Assembly: GCA_023436925.1 (NCBI GenBank)
Contig: JAEZHJ010000191.1
Span: forward strand, 1 to 16,088
Length of the DNA stretch: 16,088 nucleotides
Source of the DNA: Actinomycetes bacterium
GTDB lineage: Bacteria; Actinomycetota; Actinomycetes; Propionibacteriales; Propionibacteriaceae
Direction of reading: 5' to 3'
Part shown: positions 7,181-15,151 of the stretch, one piece after another
Position numbering within the stretch: the first letter of the stretch is position 1
Layout: every line of letters starts with the position of its first letter
Program-made: the position numbers and the translations under genes
Notes under the pieces: model-generated
The model's input: only the letters and a program-made list of their open reading frames with translations
What the model was told of the DNA's origin: nothing
Database searches by the model: none

Positions 7181-7519
7181 GTGAAGCTGGTCACAGCAAT
7201 CATCCAGCCCGAGCAGCTGGAGACCGTCCAGAAGGCGCTGGTGCGCCACGGCGTCGCCGGCATGACGATCACCGAGGTGGCAGGGTACGGCCGCCAGCGC
7301 GGCCACACCGAGGTCTACCGAGGCGCCGAGTACACCATCGACTTCATCCAGAAGGTCAAGGTGGAGGTGCTGGTGGACGACGCCGAGGCCGAGACCCTGG
7401 TCGGGGTCCTGCTGCAGGGTGCCCGGACCGGCGCCGTCGGTGACGGCAAGATCTGGGTGGTTCCGGTCGACACCGTCGTCCGGGTCCGCACCGGCGAGAG
7501 CGGGAGCGATGCCATCTAG
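7181..7519 (+). CDS. glnK: Nitrogen regulatory protein PII
   Basis: Small trimeric sensor of ATP/ADP and 2-oxoglutarate that gates AmtB and other nitrogen proteins. It is 112 aa, the normal size. The T-loop runs about 37-55 with the modifiable Y51 in YRGAEYTIDF. The B-loop signature TGAVGDGKIWV is at 83-93, with K90, R101 and R103 as the usual nucleotide contacts. GTG start with GGAG 10 bases upstream, inside the amtB end. The location behind amtB assigns it to GlnK rather than a free-standing GlnB. In many actinobacteria glnD, the PII-modifying enzyme, is the third gene of this operon. Here it is missing and comF converges instead. Confidence 0.96.
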   Translation: MKLVTAIIQPEQLETVQKALVRHGVAGMTITEVAGYGRQRGHTEVYRGAEYTIDFIQKVKVEVLVDDAEAETLVGVLLQGARTGAVGDGKIWVVPVDTVVRVRTGESGSDAI

Positions 7520-8226
7520 CCGACAGGTTCGGTGACCGACGCGGGGGCCTTCTGGTCCCCGCGTCGTGTCGTTTCGGCCACCGTCGCGGCCCCGACCGGG
7601 TCGGCTCCGGCGGTCCGCAGCGCCCCCGCCACCGCCAGCAGGGTTGCGCCGGTGGTCACCACGTCGTCGATCACCACCACCGACCCGCGCTCCGGTGCGG
7701 CACGGCACCGGTAGGCCCCGGCGGGGTTGGCCACCCGCTGCTGCCGGTCGAGTCCGATCTGGTCGGCCGGGGTGCGGGCCAGACGCACCAGCGGACGGGC
7801 CTGCGCCGCGAGTCCGCGCCGCGACAGCTCCCCGGCCGCCCGGACGGCCAGGGCGGCGGTCAGGTCGAGCCCGCGTCCGCGCACCCGGGAGGCGACGGTG
7901 GGGACCGGGACCAGGACCAGCGGCAGCGGCGGGTCGGCGGCCAGCACCAGCGCGGCCACCGCGCGGGCGGTGAGCCGGCCCAGCAGCGGCAGGTGGGTCA
8001 GGCCGCCGCGCTGCTTGGCGCTCAGCAGGACCTGGCGGAGCTGGTCGGCGTACTCCCCCGCCGCGACCGTGCCCGGGAAACCGTCCAGCGGACGCGTCAC
8101 CCGGCGCGGACGCAGAGCGCCCAGCACCGCGCGGCACTCGGGGCACAGGCCGAGTGCGGGCAGCCCGCAGCCGGCGCAGCGCGCACCCAGGACGAGATCG
8201 GCCAGCGCCGTCACAATCGCAGCCAC
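7516..8226 (-). CDS. ComF family phosphoribosyltransferase-like protein
   Basis: ComF proteins are required for DNA uptake in naturally competent bacteria; in actinobacteria the role is unsettled. It is 236 aa. The N-terminal zinc ribbon has C17-x2-C20 and C28-x2-C31. The PRTase fold follows, with the PRPP-binding loop VVVIDDVVTTGATL at about 183-196 and the family RVANPAGAY motif at 164-172. The GTG start at 8226 has no strong ribosome site. An in-frame GTG at 8214 is possible. It lies 48 bp behind lpqB in the same place as Rv3242c. Its stop TAG shares a CTAG with the glnK stop on the other strand, and its last codons contain the glnK terminator hairpin. Confidence 0.92.
   Translation of the reverse strand: MAAIVTALADLVLGARCAGCGLPALGLCPECRAVLGALRPRRVTRPLDGFPGTVAAGEYADQLRQVLLSAKQRGGLTHLPLLGRLTARAVAALVLAADPPLPLVLVPVPTVASRVRGRGLDLTAALAVRAAGELSRRGLAAQARPLVRLARTPADQIGLDRQQRVANPAGAYRCRAAPERGSVVVIDDVVTTGATLLAVAGALRTAGADPVGAATVAETTRRGDQKAPASVTEPVG
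7537..7566 (+). terminator. Terminator hairpin for amtB-glnK, inside the comF 3' end
   Basis: CGACGCGGGG (7537-7546) and CCCCGCGTCG (7557-7566) form a perfect 10-bp stem with a 10-base loop, 17 bp after the glnK stop. TGTCGTTTC follows on the plus strand, a weak T-rich tail. On the minus strand the same bases encode the last residues of ComF. The stem is certain; its terminator function is inferred from position. Confidence 0.65.
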
Positions 8227-8263
8227 GACCGACAGCCTGCGTCGGGGGCGACGGACGGGTCAG

Positions 8264-8272
8264 TTGTCCACA
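8264..8272 (+). other. Isolated DnaA-box-like sequence
   Basis: TTGTCCACA is identical to the preferred DnaA box of high-GC actinobacteria. It lies in the 48-bp lpqB-comF gap, which otherwise shows nothing. A nonamer can occur by chance and no second exact box is nearby, so function is doubtful. Confidence 0.25.
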
Positions 8273-8274
8273 GG

Positions 8275-10002
8275 TCAGCCGGAGTAGGTGACGGCGTCCA
8301 CAGCCGTCCCGGTGGGCTTCCAGTTGAAGTCGCCCTCGTAGCGCAGCAGGGTCGCGCTCCCGCGCAGGACTGCCTGCCGGCCGGGGACGACGGCGAGCTC
8401 ACGCAACCCGACGACCGCGGCGGGCCCGACGTCATCAGCGGTGGCGGAGTCCTGGTCGACCCGGACCACGCTCGAGGTCGTTCCCTGCGAGACCAGCACC
8501 AGCAACTCGGTGGGGGTGGTCCACCCCACGTCGACGAGGCGTCGTCCGGCACCGGCCGGAGGGCTGACCTCCACCGGCCGGAAGGCCTCGACCCGGATCT
8601 CCTTGCCGGTCCGCACGATCCGGGCCACGCCGACCTGCTCGGTCTCCTCGCCGTCGATCACCAGGGCGATCCGGGCACCGTCGGGCGAGATCCGGAAAGC
8701 GCGGACGGTCTCGGCGGGGACGTCGTTCACCTTCACCCGGAGGGCGGCGTGCGTGTCGGGAGCGAAGACGGTGAACCCCGAGGCGTCGGCGCTGTTGCCG
8801 ATCGTCCACAGTTCCTTGCCGCGGGAGTAGTCCGGCCGCAGGAGGTGGTTGCCCTCGACCAGCGTGGTCGCCTCACCGGACTGCAGCGGGGCGACGTCGA
8901 GGCGGGTGCCTTCGGGGTTGACCGCCGCGGTCTCCGACAGGTCGCCGCGTACGGCGATCGCGCCCGCCTCGCGCAAGGCCGCCGCGATCGGCTCCCCCTC
9001 GCTCCAGGGTTGAGCGGTCTCAACCAGGCGGATCCTGCCCTCCCGGGAAACCAGCAGCCGCCCGGCCGACTGCTGCCCGGCGGGCGCGACGTCGGCGAAG
9101 TCATCCCCGGTCAGGGTCGTGCGGGTCGTGCCCGGCAGCGGCAGCAGGGTCGCCCCGACACTGACCTGCAGGCCGCCGACGTTGGGCAACTGGTCCAGGG
9201 TGGTCGCCAACTCGGCCATCAGCATCCGGCGCTGACCGTCCGACAACCGCGCGGCGGCCGGACTGAGGTACACCGTCACCACCCCGGGGGCGGACACCTC
9301 GACCCGCTGCACCGACAACCCGCGCCAGGCCTCCCGGACGGCGGGGGCCAGCCATTCCCCGGGGCCGGAGAACTGGGCCTCGACGACCTCTTGTGCAACG
9401 GCGCCGGACTGGGGGAAGAACCGGGGGTCGGGAACGAGCGCAGCCCCGTCCCGCTCGGTGAAGTGCAGGTCCACCGCGGTGTAGTTCGTCGTGAAGTGGT
9501 AGCGGGAGATCAGCAGGCCGTCCGGCGGCCGCGAGATCCGCCACTGGTCGTCGTCGGTGCGCACCAGGCCGAAGTCGTGCCGCAGCCCGCCGCCGATCTG
9601 GCGGTACTCCCCACTCGGGGTGAGGAAGCCGCTGAGCGTGGCGGCGAAGCCGATCTCGGGATGCTCGGCGGTCGAGGTCTCGGTCTCCTTCGGCTGGTCG
9701 CCGTCGGCGTAGATGTAGGTGCCGGTCTCCGGCTCCCAGGCCCGGTTCGCGGCCGCGGTCAGGTACTGCCTCGCGACCGGGAAGCCGGGTTGGTCGGTGC
9801 CCATGGCGTGCAGGAAGCCTTCCACGACCAGCATCGGGGAGGCATCCGCGAGCGGCGGGACGGGGGCCACCCGAACGCTGGAGTCGATCTCCTGGCGGCT
9901 CGCCTCGTGCTCGCGCACCGGGCCGGAGGTCGGCACGCCGGCGCAGCCGGCCAGCAGGACGGCGGTGGCGGCGACGGCGGCCAGGTCACGCAGGGATGGC
10001 AT
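8275..10002 (-). CDS. lpqB: LpqB family lipoprotein, MtrB accessory
   Basis: Lipoprotein that in mycobacteria contacts the sensor domain of MtrB and modulates MtrA phosphorylation and cell-wall homeostasis. It is 575 aa, the usual size. The signal peptide ends at the lipobox LAGC, with lipidated C20. An N-terminal domain (about 40-200) precedes a GerMN domain (about 215-310, including the VQRVEVSAPGVVTVYLSPAA strand region). The C-terminal half looks like the beta-propeller of the family (SRGKELWTIGNS, FRISPDGARIALVIDGEETE, RLVDVGWTTPTELLVLV). The ATG at 10002 overlaps the mtrB end by 17 bp and has AAGGG five bases upstream. Order and overlap match the mycobacterial locus. Confidence 0.95.
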   Translation of the reverse strand: MPSLRDLAAVAATAVLLAGCAGVPTSGPVREHEASRQEIDSSVRVAPVPPLADASPMLVVEGFLHAMGTDQPGFPVARQYLTAAANRAWEPETGTYIYADGDQPKETETSTAEHPEIGFAATLSGFLTPSGEYRQIGGGLRHDFGLVRTDDDQWRISRPPDGLLISRYHFTTNYTAVDLHFTERDGAALVPDPRFFPQSGAVAQEVVEAQFSGPGEWLAPAVREAWRGLSVQRVEVSAPGVVTVYLSPAAARLSDGQRRMLMAELATTLDQLPNVGGLQVSVGATLLPLPGTTRTTLTGDDFADVAPAGQQSAGRLLVSREGRIRLVETAQPWSEGEPIAAALREAGAIAVRGDLSETAAVNPEGTRLDVAPLQSGEATTLVEGNHLLRPDYSRGKELWTIGNSADASGFTVFAPDTHAALRVKVNDVPAETVRAFRISPDGARIALVIDGEETEQVGVARIVRTGKEIRVEAFRPVEVSPPAGAGRRLVDVGWTTPTELLVLVSQGTTSSVVRVDQDSATADDVGPAAVVGLRELAVVPGRQAVLRGSATLLRYEGDFNWKPTGTAVDAVTYSG

Positions 10003-11548
10003 GGTCGCCCTTCACGGTCTCGGGTGGCACGATCGGCCAGGGACGGGTGGTGAGCTCCTGCCCGACACGGCAGGGCAGGGTGAGCACGAACTGCGCCCCG
10101 ATCCCCGGTTCGCCCCAGGCCTCCAGGGTGCCGCCGTGCAGCCGGGCGTCCTCCAGGGCGATCGACAGCCCTAGGCCGGTGCCGCCCAGCCGGCGGGCGC
10201 GCGCCGGGTCGGCCCGCCAGAACCGGTCGAAGACGAGGCCTGCCTGGGCGCCGGTGAGCCCGACGCCGTGGTCGCGGACCGCGATCGCGACCGCCTCCCC
10301 GTCGCCGCGCACGTGGACGGAGATCGGGCGGCGCTCGCCGTGCTCGATGGCGTTGGTGAGCAGGTTGCGGACGATCCGCCGGATCCGCCGGGAGTCGACC
10401 TCGGCCCGGCACGACCCCGGGGCGTCGAGGCTGAGTTCGGTGCCGAACTCGACTGCCAGTCGTGCCACGGCGTCCACCTCGTCGGTGACCAGCTGGGTCA
10501 GGTCGGTCTCGTCCAGCGCCAGGACGGCGGCGCCGGCGTCGAACCGGGAGATCTCGAGCAGGTCGGTCAGCAGCGCCTCGAACCGGTCCAGCTCATTCGA
10601 CAGCAACTCCGCCGAGCGGGCGGTGAGCGGGTCGAAGTTGCCCCGATTGGCGTGCAGCACCTCACCGGCCATCCGGATCGTGGTGAGCGGGGTGCGCAGT
10701 TCGTGGGAGACGTCGGAGACGAATCGCTGCTGCACCAGGGAGAGCCCCTGCAGTTCGCTGATCTTGCGGGCCAGTTGCTCGGCCATGTAGTTCATCGAGG
10801 TGGCCAGCGAGGCCTGGTCCTCCGTCCCGACGACCGCCATCCGGTCCTCCAGATGCCCGGCGGCGAGCCGCTCGGCGGCGCGTCGGGCGGCCCGCACCGG
10901 CTGCAGCACCTGCATTGAGATCAGGTACACCGTCAGCGCCAGGCCGATCAGCAGGAACAGGCCGGTGGCCAGGGTGGCCTGCTGCACCACGGCGAGCGTG
11001 GCGCGTTCCTGGGCGGTGGAGAAGATGAAGAACACCGGATAGGGCTGCTGCCCGGGGGCCTGCAGATTGGTGCCGACCACGATTCCTGGCTCGCCCGTCC
11101 GGCCGTCGGTGAAGCGGATCAGCGTCGGGGTGCTGTACAGCCCGTCGCCGGAGGCGACCGAACTGCGGATGTTGTCCGGAATGGTGCTCGGGTCGAGCCA
11201 TTCCGGGGCGACCTGGGAGACCGGTGTCTCCACCACCACGAAGTACTGGTTGCCGAACTGGCCCCGTCCGGCCGCATCCCGGGCGAGGCGGGTGACCCGC
11301 TCGTTCACCGACGTGGTGCGCAGATCGGTGCTGGTCAGGTCGCGCTGCATCGCCTGCACCACCGCGGAGGCCTCCGCCACCGATGCCTGCGTCTTGCCCT
11401 CCATGACTCCGCGTCCGGACTGGTCGAGCAGGAACAGGCCGGTGGCGGCCAGGATCACGATGGACGCCCCCAGGGTGAGGACGACGACCCGGAAGGGCAG
11501 CGACCGGGCCCACATTCGAAGCGGCGAGAACCGCGCCAACCGCCTCAT
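9986..11548 (-). CDS. mtrB: Sensor histidine kinase MtrB
   Basis: Membrane kinase partner of MtrA, controlling cell division, wall metabolism and osmotic responses in actinobacteria. It is 520 aa. TM1 is about 19-41, the extracellular sensor 42-188, TM2 about 190-211 and HAMP about 212-264. The H-box FVSDVSHELRTPLT has phosphorylatable H282. The N-box is NLLTNAIEH at 395-403, G1 DHGVG at 426-430, and G2 GGTGLGLSI at 455-463. The ATG overlaps the mtrA stop in ATGA, so translation is coupled; a weak GGGAGAG lies well upstream. The proline-rich C-terminal tail after the kinase domain also carries the ribosome site and start of lpqB. Confidence 0.97.
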   Translation of the reverse strand: MRRLARFSPLRMWARSLPFRVVVLTLGASIVILAATGLFLLDQSGRGVMEGKTQASVAEASAVVQAMQRDLTSTDLRTTSVNERVTRLARDAAGRGQFGNQYFVVVETPVSQVAPEWLDPSTIPDNIRSSVASGDGLYSTPTLIRFTDGRTGEPGIVVGTNLQAPGQQPYPVFFIFSTAQERATLAVVQQATLATGLFLLIGLALTVYLISMQVLQPVRAARRAAERLAAGHLEDRMAVVGTEDQASLATSMNYMAEQLARKISELQGLSLVQQRFVSDVSHELRTPLTTIRMAGEVLHANRGNFDPLTARSAELLSNELDRFEALLTDLLEISRFDAGAAVLALDETDLTQLVTDEVDAVARLAVEFGTELSLDAPGSCRAEVDSRRIRRIVRNLLTNAIEHGERRPISVHVRGDGEAVAIAVRDHGVGLTGAQAGLVFDRFWRADPARARRLGGTGLGLSIALEDARLHGGTLEAWGEPGIGAQFVLTLPCRVGQELTTRPWPIVPPETVKGDHAIPA

Positions 11549-12261
11549 GGAGCGGGTCGGGGCTCTCCCGCCCGGTAGCCGACGCCGCGCACGGTGACGA
11601 TGATCTCGGGCCGCTCCGGGTCGCGCTCCACCTTGGACCGCAACCGCTGGACGTGGACGTTGACCAGCCGGGTGTCGCTGGCGTGGCGGTAGCCCCAGAC
11701 CTCCTGGAGCAGCACCTCGCGGGTGAACGCCTGCCGGGGCTTGCGGGCCAGGGCGAGCAGCAGGTCGAACTCCAGTGGGGTGAGGGAGATCTCGTGGTCG
11801 CCGCGGCGCACGGTGTGCTCGTCGACCCGGATCGTGATGTCGCCGATCCGCAGGACGTCGTCCTCGGTGGGCTCGGTGCGGACCTGCCGGCGGAGCCGGG
11901 TCTTGATCCGGGCGACGAGTTCCTGGGTCTTGAACGGCTTGGCCACGTAGTCGTCGGCGCCGGCCTCCAGACCGTGGACGACGTCGGTGGTGTCGGACTT
12001 CGCGGTCAGCATCACGACCGGGACACCCGACTCGGCGCGGATGTCGCGGCAGACGTCGACACCGTCGCGTCCGGGCAGCATCAGGTCCAGCAGGACGAGG
12101 TCGGGCCGGTACTCGCGGAAGGCGTCCAGCGCCTGGTCACCCAGATGGCACAGCCGGGCCTGGAAGCCTTCCGAGCGCAGCACGATGTCGAGCATCTCCG
12201 CGAGCGCCTGGTCGTCGTCGATGACGAGGATGCGCGCAGGCCCGCCATTGGCCTCTGACAT
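11545..12261 (-). CDS. mtrA: Response regulator MtrA
   Basis: OmpR/PhoB-type transcription factor phosphorylated by MtrB. It is 238 aa. The receiver domain has acidic pocket D15-D17, phospho-acceptor D59 in LLDLMLPG, T86 in VVMLTAKSD and K108 in YVAKPF. The C-terminal winged helix (about 135-232) includes SLTPLEFDLLLALARKPRQA, the recognition segment ASDTRLVNVHVQRLRSKV and the wing TVRGVGYR. The ATG at 12261 is chosen over the TTG just before it because AGGGAGG lies seven bases upstream. First gene of mtrA-mtrB-lpqB-comF. Mycobacterial MtrA is linked to oriC and dnaA control, and streptomycete MtrA to nitrogen genes, which gives the amtB boxes nearby added interest. Confidence 0.97.
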   Translation of the reverse strand: MSEANGGPARILVIDDDQALAEMLDIVLRSEGFQARLCHLGDQALDAFREYRPDLVLLDLMLPGRDGVDVCRDIRAESGVPVVMLTAKSDTTDVVHGLEAGADDYVAKPFKTQELVARIKTRLRRQVRTEPTEDDVLRIGDITIRVDEHTVRRGDHEISLTPLEFDLLLALARKPRQAFTREVLLQEVWGYRHASDTRLVNVHVQRLRSKVERDPERPEIIVTVRGVGYRAGEPRPAP

Positions 12262-12273
12262 CAACCACCCTCC

Positions 12274-12298
12274 CTTGGTCCAAGTCTCGACGAGTCTA
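12274..12298 (-). promoter_or_regulatory. Probable mtrA -10 and adjacent palindrome
   Basis: TAGACT at 12293-12298 on the minus strand fits TAnnnT and would give a leader of about 25 nt; no good -35 is seen. Just downstream CTTGGtCCAAG (12274-12284) is a perfect 5+5 palindrome between the start site and the ribosome site. AGACT is also repeated 10 bp apart around the -10. Any of these could serve autoregulation, but none is a recognised MtrA motif. Confidence 0.35.
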
Positions 12299-12325
12299 CG
12301 CTGCAGCGGTCAGGCAGCACCGGCA

Positions 12326-12883
12326 TCAGTTGTAGTCGGGTTCGGCGGTCCAGGTCGACAGCAACGCGAGGTCCCCACCCTGACGGCGCAGCACCCGTCG
12401 CCACAGGGTGTCCGGGTCGGGGTCGAAGGGGTCGGTGGACAGGGCCGCAACGGGGTACCACAGCTCGCGCGCGAGTTCTGCCTCAAGTTGGCCGGCATCC
12501 CAGCCGGCATAGCCGGCGAAGACCCGCAGGTCGGAGTAGGCGCCATCGGCGATCTCCACCGGAGTGTCCAGGTTGAGCAGGCCGACATTGTCGAACAGCC
12601 GCCGCCAGCCGGGCGGTTCGTCCGCGGCGTCGGCGGGGCTGGCCAGGCAGATGGCTCCCTGCTGGGAGACCGGTCCCCCGTTGAACAGCGAGTCGGGGGC
12701 GCTGACCAGGTGGGCCCACTGCGGCAGGGCCTTGACCAGGTCGAGGTCGGTGAGCTTGTTGAGCACCACGCCGACGGTGCCGCCCTCGTCCGAATCGAGG
12801 ATGAGCACCACCGTGTTGTCGAAGACGCCGTCGACGGTGTGCACGCTGGCGACGAGCAGGGTCCCCGGACCGATGTCCTCCAT
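12326..12883 (-). CDS. YqgE/AlgH family protein (DUF179)
   Basis: Widespread small protein of unclear biochemical role; AlgH affects virulence regulation in Pseudomonas. It is 185 aa, the family length. Conserved blocks are visible: PGTLLVASVHTVDGVFDNTVVLIL at the N-terminus, GGTVGVVLNKLTDLDL, LFNGGPVSQQGAICL and LRVFAGYAGWDAGQLEAELARELW. The ATG at 12883 has GGAGG five bases upstream. A longer reading frame to 12913 adds residues unlike the family. It lies 54 bp behind the MarR gene and 64 bp before mtrA, all on one strand, so readthrough from marR is possible. Confidence 0.92.
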   Translation of the reverse strand: MEDIGPGTLLVASVHTVDGVFDNTVVLILDSDEGGTVGVVLNKLTDLDLVKALPQWAHLVSAPDSLFNGGPVSQQGAICLASPADAADEPPGWRRLFDNVGLLNLDTPVEIADGAYSDLRVFAGYAGWDAGQLEAELARELWYPVAALSTDPFDPDPDTLWRRVLRRQGGDLALLSTWTAEPDYN

Positions 12884-12937
12884 CCCGGCCTCCTTCCGTG
12901 CCCAGTCTCGCACGCGAGGGGCCCGGCCGCGCGGGGG

Positions 12938-13420
12938 TCAGTCCGCTGGTGCCGGGGTCGGCTCGGCGACCACCAGCGCGCCGGCCAGTCGCCCCAGCAG
13001 GAGACCGAGGGCGGCGATGTCGGCCAGCGGCCAGGCGTCCAGCTCACCGCGCAGGTCGGTCAGGCTGAGTTCCTGCACCCGGGTGACCCGCTCGGCGGTG
13101 GCCGAGGGGACGGTGAGCAGGTGCACCCGGCGATCGCTGTCGTCGATCCGGCGCTCGATCAGGCCGAGGCGCTCCAGGTGGGCGACCTGGCGACTCAGGG
13201 TGCTCTTGTCGGTGCCGAGCTCGGCGAGCAGCCGACTGCTGGGGGTCGGACCGCGGGAGACCAGCAGTGCCAGCAGCAGGTAGCCCAGCGGCTGCACCTC
13301 GGGGTGGACCTGGTGGGCCAGGGCCCGCCAGCGGGCGCGCAGCCGCCGGACGAGGCCGGCCAACTGCCGCTCGACCTCGTCCACCGCCTGCGCCCGGTCG
13401 TCGGGCCCGGTCTCAGCCAT
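12938..13420 (-). CDS. MarR family transcriptional regulator
   Basis: Dimeric winged-helix repressor, typically released from DNA by small aromatic or drug-like ligands. It is 160 aa. The DNA-binding part spans about 43-104: recognition helix in DKSTLSRQVAHLERLGLI (71-88), then the wing RRIDDSDRRVHLL with the conserved D-x-R contact. Dimerising helices lie at both ends. The ATG at 13420 overlaps the stop of the MFS gene by 8 bp, with GAAGGG just upstream; a GTG one codon earlier is less likely. Being the second gene behind an efflux pump, it probably represses its own operon by binding near the AT-rich promoter at 15152-15180. Confidence 0.94.
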   Translation of the reverse strand: MAETGPDDRAQAVDEVERQLAGLVRRLRARWRALAHQVHPEVQPLGYLLLALLVSRGPTPSSRLLAELGTDKSTLSRQVAHLERLGLIERRIDDSDRRVHLLTVPSATAERVTRVQELSLTDLRGELDAWPLADIAALGLLLGRLAGALVVAEPTPAPAD

Positions 13421-15134
13421 CACGCCCTTCTGGTCCCGGACGGTACACCGTCAGCTCCGCGTCGCCGCGGTGGGCCGGGCCGGTGAGCCGCAGGGCCGCC
13501 TCGGTGGCTTCGGCCGAGTCATTGGCCAAGGTGGCGTCGGCGAGTTCGAACACGGCGTTCTCCGCCTCGTGCCGCAACTGCTGGACTCCGGTGCGGCGCG
13601 ACAGCGGGCGGTTGGGCAGGAAGCAGATCGCCAGCAGGGCGAGCACCGCGAGCGGCACGGCGATCAGGAAGGACTCGGCGATCGCCGTCCCGTAGGCGTT
13701 CTCCACGACCAGCCGCAGCGCTTCGGGAAGGCTCGCCAGGTCGGGCAGTTCGCCGCCCTGCAGCGCGCCGGCTCCCGCCATCGCCGCGGGCGGCAGCGCG
13801 GCCACGCCCTCCTGAATGAGTTCGGGAACCCGGGCCGCCAGGATCGCGCCCATCACCGAGACTCCGATGGTCCCGCCGAGGGTGCGGAAGAAGGTGACCC
13901 CGGCGCTGGCGGCGCCCATGTGGCGTGGGTCGACGCTGTTCTGGACCACGAGCACGAGGTTCTGCATCACCAGGCCGACTCCGACGCCCAACAGGAACAT
14001 GAAGACCGAGACCAGGACGAAGTTGGTGTCGTACCGGATGGTGCCCATCAGAGCGAGCCCGGCGATGGTGAGCGCCCCGCCGCCGACGACGAAGGGCTTC
14101 CACCTGCCCCAGCGGCTGATCAGCGCGCCGCCGGCGATACCGCTCAGGATCTGCCCGGCGACCATCGGCAGGGTCATCAGGCCGGACTCGGTGGGGGTGG
14201 CACCGCGGGCGAACTGCATGTACTGGCTGAGGAAGATGCCGGTGCCGAGCATGGCGACGCCGACCGCGATCGAACCGAGCACCGCCAGGGTGAAGGTCCG
14301 GTCGGTGAACAGATGGAGCGGGATGATCGGCTCCTCGGCGCGCAGTTCGACGAGCACGGCGAGGGCGAGGACGGCCAGCCCCCCGCCGACCAGCCACATC
14401 GTCGGCACCGACCACCACGCGAAGCTCTTGCCGGCCAGGCTGACCCACAACAGCAGGGCCGTCACCCCGACCGCGATCAGGACGGCACCGAGGTAGTCGA
14501 TCTTCACCGGGCGTGCCGGCCGCGGCGGCAGGTGCAGGGTGCGCTGGATGATGACCAGACCGATGATGGCAAAGGGGACGAAGATGAAGAAGTTCCACCG
14601 CCACCCGATGGTGTCGGTCAGGACGCCGCCGATCAGCGGACCGGCGATCTGCCCGACGCCCATCACGGCGCCGACGAAGCCCATGTAGCGGCCCCGTTCC
14701 CGGGGCGAGATGAGGTCGGCGATGACGATCTGGACCAGCGCCATCAGGCCGCCGATCCCGACTCCCTGCACCGCCCGGGACACGATCAGCCAGACGGTGC
14801 TCACGGCGAACCCGGACAGCACGGAGCCGACCGCGAAGACGGCGAGTGAGATCTGGACCAGCAGCTTGCGGTTGAGCAGGTCGGCGAGCTTGCCCCAGAT
14901 CGGGGTGGCGACGGTCATCGCCAGCAGGCTGGCGGTCACGATCCAGGTGAAGTCGGCCTGGCTGCCGCCCAGGTCGGTCACGATCCGGGGCAGTGACGGC
15001 GAGACCACCGTGCTGGAGATGAGGGCGACGAACATCCCGACGATCAGTCCGGAGATCGCGCTCAACACCTCCCGCCGCTTGGGGGGCGCTGCCTGCCCCA
15101 GGTCTGGTCCTGCCACCACTTGCACGTCCGTCAC
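13413..15134 (-). CDS. DHA2 (EmrB/QacA) family MFS drug efflux transporter
   Basis: Proton-driven drug exporter of the 14-span DHA2 class. It is 573 aa. Motif A-like GKLADLLNRK is at 81-90. The antiporter motif C region VGAVMGVGQIAGPLIGG (154-170) contains the GPxxGG signature. The span-1 segment STVVSPSLPRIVTDLGG (41-57) is typical of the family. The cytoplasmic C-terminal tail after LLAICFLPNRP is about 60 residues and charged. Start GTG at 15134 with TAGG as a weak ribosome site; GTG codons at 15125 and 15119 are alternatives. Coupled by overlap to the MarR gene, which points to substrate-induced expression. The substrate is unknown. Confidence 0.94.
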   Translation of the reverse strand: MTDVQVVAGPDLGQAAPPKRREVLSAISGLIVGMFVALISSTVVSPSLPRIVTDLGGSQADFTWIVTASLLAMTVATPIWGKLADLLNRKLLVQISLAVFAVGSVLSGFAVSTVWLIVSRAVQGVGIGGLMALVQIVIADLISPRERGRYMGFVGAVMGVGQIAGPLIGGVLTDTIGWRWNFFIFVPFAIIGLVIIQRTLHLPPRPARPVKIDYLGAVLIAVGVTALLLWVSLAGKSFAWWSVPTMWLVGGGLAVLALAVLVELRAEEPIIPLHLFTDRTFTLAVLGSIAVGVAMLGTGIFLSQYMQFARGATPTESGLMTLPMVAGQILSGIAGGALISRWGRWKPFVVGGGALTIAGLALMGTIRYDTNFVLVSVFMFLLGVGVGLVMQNLVLVVQNSVDPRHMGAASAGVTFFRTLGGTIGVSVMGAILAARVPELIQEGVAALPPAAMAGAGALQGGELPDLASLPEALRLVVENAYGTAIAESFLIAVPLAVLALLAICFLPNRPLSRRTGVQQLRHEAENAVFELADATLANDSAEATEAALRLTGPAHRGDAELTVYRPGPEGRDG

Positions 15135-15151
15135 GCGTCGCCTACTTACCG

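Noticed and set aside
7993..10053. 686-codon plus-strand frame opposite lpqB
   Set aside because: It mirrors the lpqB coding frame, shows low-complexity G/R/D/Q composition and no motif, and has no ribosome site; lpqB has a lipobox, domains and operon context.
12283..12300. AGACT direct repeat around the mtrA -10 as an MtrA autoregulatory site
   Set aside because: It does not match the reported MtrA motifs and is only five bases long; kept as a note in the promoter entry.
13470..14849. 459-codon plus-strand frame opposite the MFS transporter
   Set aside because: The same GC-bias shadow: charged, low-complexity translation with no recognisable fold, while the minus strand encodes a complete DHA2 transporter.
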